Positions 12,523 to 12,968 of a stretch of 12,968 bases of DNA are shown here, piece after piece. Origin of the DNA: Methanoregulaceae archaeon. Its GTDB lineage: Archaea > Halobacteriota > Methanomicrobia > Methanomicrobiales > Methanospirillaceae. The stretch covers positions 1 to 12,968 of the forward strand of contig JAJRBP010000070.1 of assembly GCA_028679405.1 (NCBI GenBank). The letters are read 5' to 3'. Position 1 is the stretch's first letter, and each line of letters starts with the position of its first letter. The notes beneath the pieces are model-generated. The model did no database searches. It saw only the letters and a list, made by a program, of their open reading frames with translations, and was not told where the DNA came from. Made by a program: the position numbers and the translations under genes.

Positions 12523-12968
12523 TCAGCCTGTGATGGCGATCCTGCCGTCGGAATCACTGAGAAATCCCTCTTCGATCAGATTCTCAAGAATTCTTCCTGA
12601 CCGGCCCCTGTCGTCTCCCGCCTTCTGCAGGAGATCTTCGAGCATGATACCCGGTTCCGCGAGAACGATCCGGAGGATGAGCCCCCGTATCTGCCGGTCC
12701 GATCCCCCGAAAGTGGATTGCCTTCTATAGTGACGGCTTCGCAGGTTCGGATTCCCGGCCGATCGCTTCAGGTGAGTCCCGTAGTCCATCAGGGCGTAAT
12801 ACCACTCCCTTGGATCGTCCCGGTCCAGGGTCTCTCCCACGAGCGGGAGGATCTCGCGGTCGGAAACGTCTTTTCCGCCCGGAAAAAAACAGTGGAGGAA
12901 TACCCTCCTGATGTTTGTCTCGATGAAGACCACGGGGCGGTTCCAGGCGAAGGCACGGATCGCACAGG
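12523..12968 (-). CDS. MutY-like HhH-GPD adenine glycosylase family protein, C-terminal part (5' end outside window)
   Basis: The frame stays open to the window edge, giving 147 residues of the C-terminus. GTG 12933 is an internal Val: upstream codons read AIRAFAWNRP, which continues the family pattern. The NRPVVFIETNIRRVF segment aligns with the MutY stretch PILDGNVKRV, and ALMDYGTHLKR aligns with its MMDLG helix. The MutY catalytic Asp position is Glu here (codon 12919-12921). Where MutY has its four Fe-S cysteines, this protein has NPNLRSRHYRRQ and no Cys. The last 60 residues look like a winged helix (MLEDLLQKAG, then ILENLIEEGFL with DGRIAITG). It probably excises bases from mispairs, but the substrate is uncertain. 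The helix-hairpin-helix lies beyond the window. Confidence 0.8.
   Translation of the reverse strand, partial: CAIRAFAWNRPVVFIETNIRRVFLHCFFPGGKDVSDREILPLVGETLDRDDPREWYYALMDYGTHLKRSAGNPNLRSRHYRRQSTFGGSDRQIRGLILRIVLAEPGIMLEDLLQKAGDDRGRSGRILENLIEEGFLSDSDGRIAITG

Noticed and set aside
12931..12933. GTG start that would make the MutY-like gene complete inside the window
   Set aside because: The frame is open to the window end and the upstream codons continue the MutY-like pattern, so this Val is internal.
1..12968. CRISPR array, tRNA, rRNA, insertion sequence or integration site
   Set aside because: I saw no regularly spaced repeats, tRNA cloverleaf, transposase motif or terminal inverted repeats; gene content is housekeeping and repair with even composition.

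Overview
The window looks like chromosome from a GC-rich euryarchaeon, most likely a methanogen of the Methanomicrobiales or a close relative. The evidence is archaeal: TATA/box-A promoters, two probable leaderless starts, tightly overlapping ATGA gene junctions, separate CbiE and CbiT, methanogen-style class II superoxide reductase, and an archaeal-type split NHEJ set. The taxonomic call is inference, because no rRNA or methanogenesis marker is present.

Positions 1-7753 (+ strand) hold a tetrapyrrole/cobamide block. It starts with the 3' end of hemL, then hemC and cobA (SUMT), which lead toward precorrin-2/sirohydrochlorin, the branch point for cobalamin, coenzyme F430 and siroheme. A box A 24-28 nt before cbiT then appears to start a second unit, cbiT-cbiL-cbiF-cbiG-cbiH-cbiC-cbiD-cbiE. 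These are corrin-ring steps of the anaerobic (early cobalt) pathway. hemD, a cobalt chelatase, the precorrin-6A reductase cbiJ, and cbiA/B/P are not in the window.

Positions 7754-8683 (+) carry a 59-residue two-helix membrane protein, whose Shine-Dalgarno site sits in a perfect palindrome. A GC-rich intergenic hairpin follows, then a lipoprotein with a PsbP-like fold signature and a probable leaderless start.

Positions 8696-11848 (+) encode a three-gene non-homologous end-joining cassette: a stand-alone LigD-type primase-polymerase (POL), Ku, and an ATP-dependent ligase fused to a C-terminal 3'-phosphoesterase (LIG-PE). The genes overlap (52 nt and 4 nt), implying coupled translation. The LIG-PE order and the split POL differ from the Mycobacterium (POL-PE-LIG) and Pseudomonas (PE-LIG-POL) fusions. 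The POL start is odd: the perfect Shine-Dalgarno upstream serves a 27-codon out-of-frame ORF.

Positions 11957-12968 (- strand, convergent) encode a class II superoxide reductase and the C-terminal part of a MutY-like HhH-GPD protein. That protein lacks the Fe-S cysteines and has Glu where MutY has its catalytic Asp. Together with NHEJ, the right half reads as a DNA-repair and oxygen-defence neighbourhood. No tRNA, rRNA, CRISPR array, insertion sequence or phage gene was seen.
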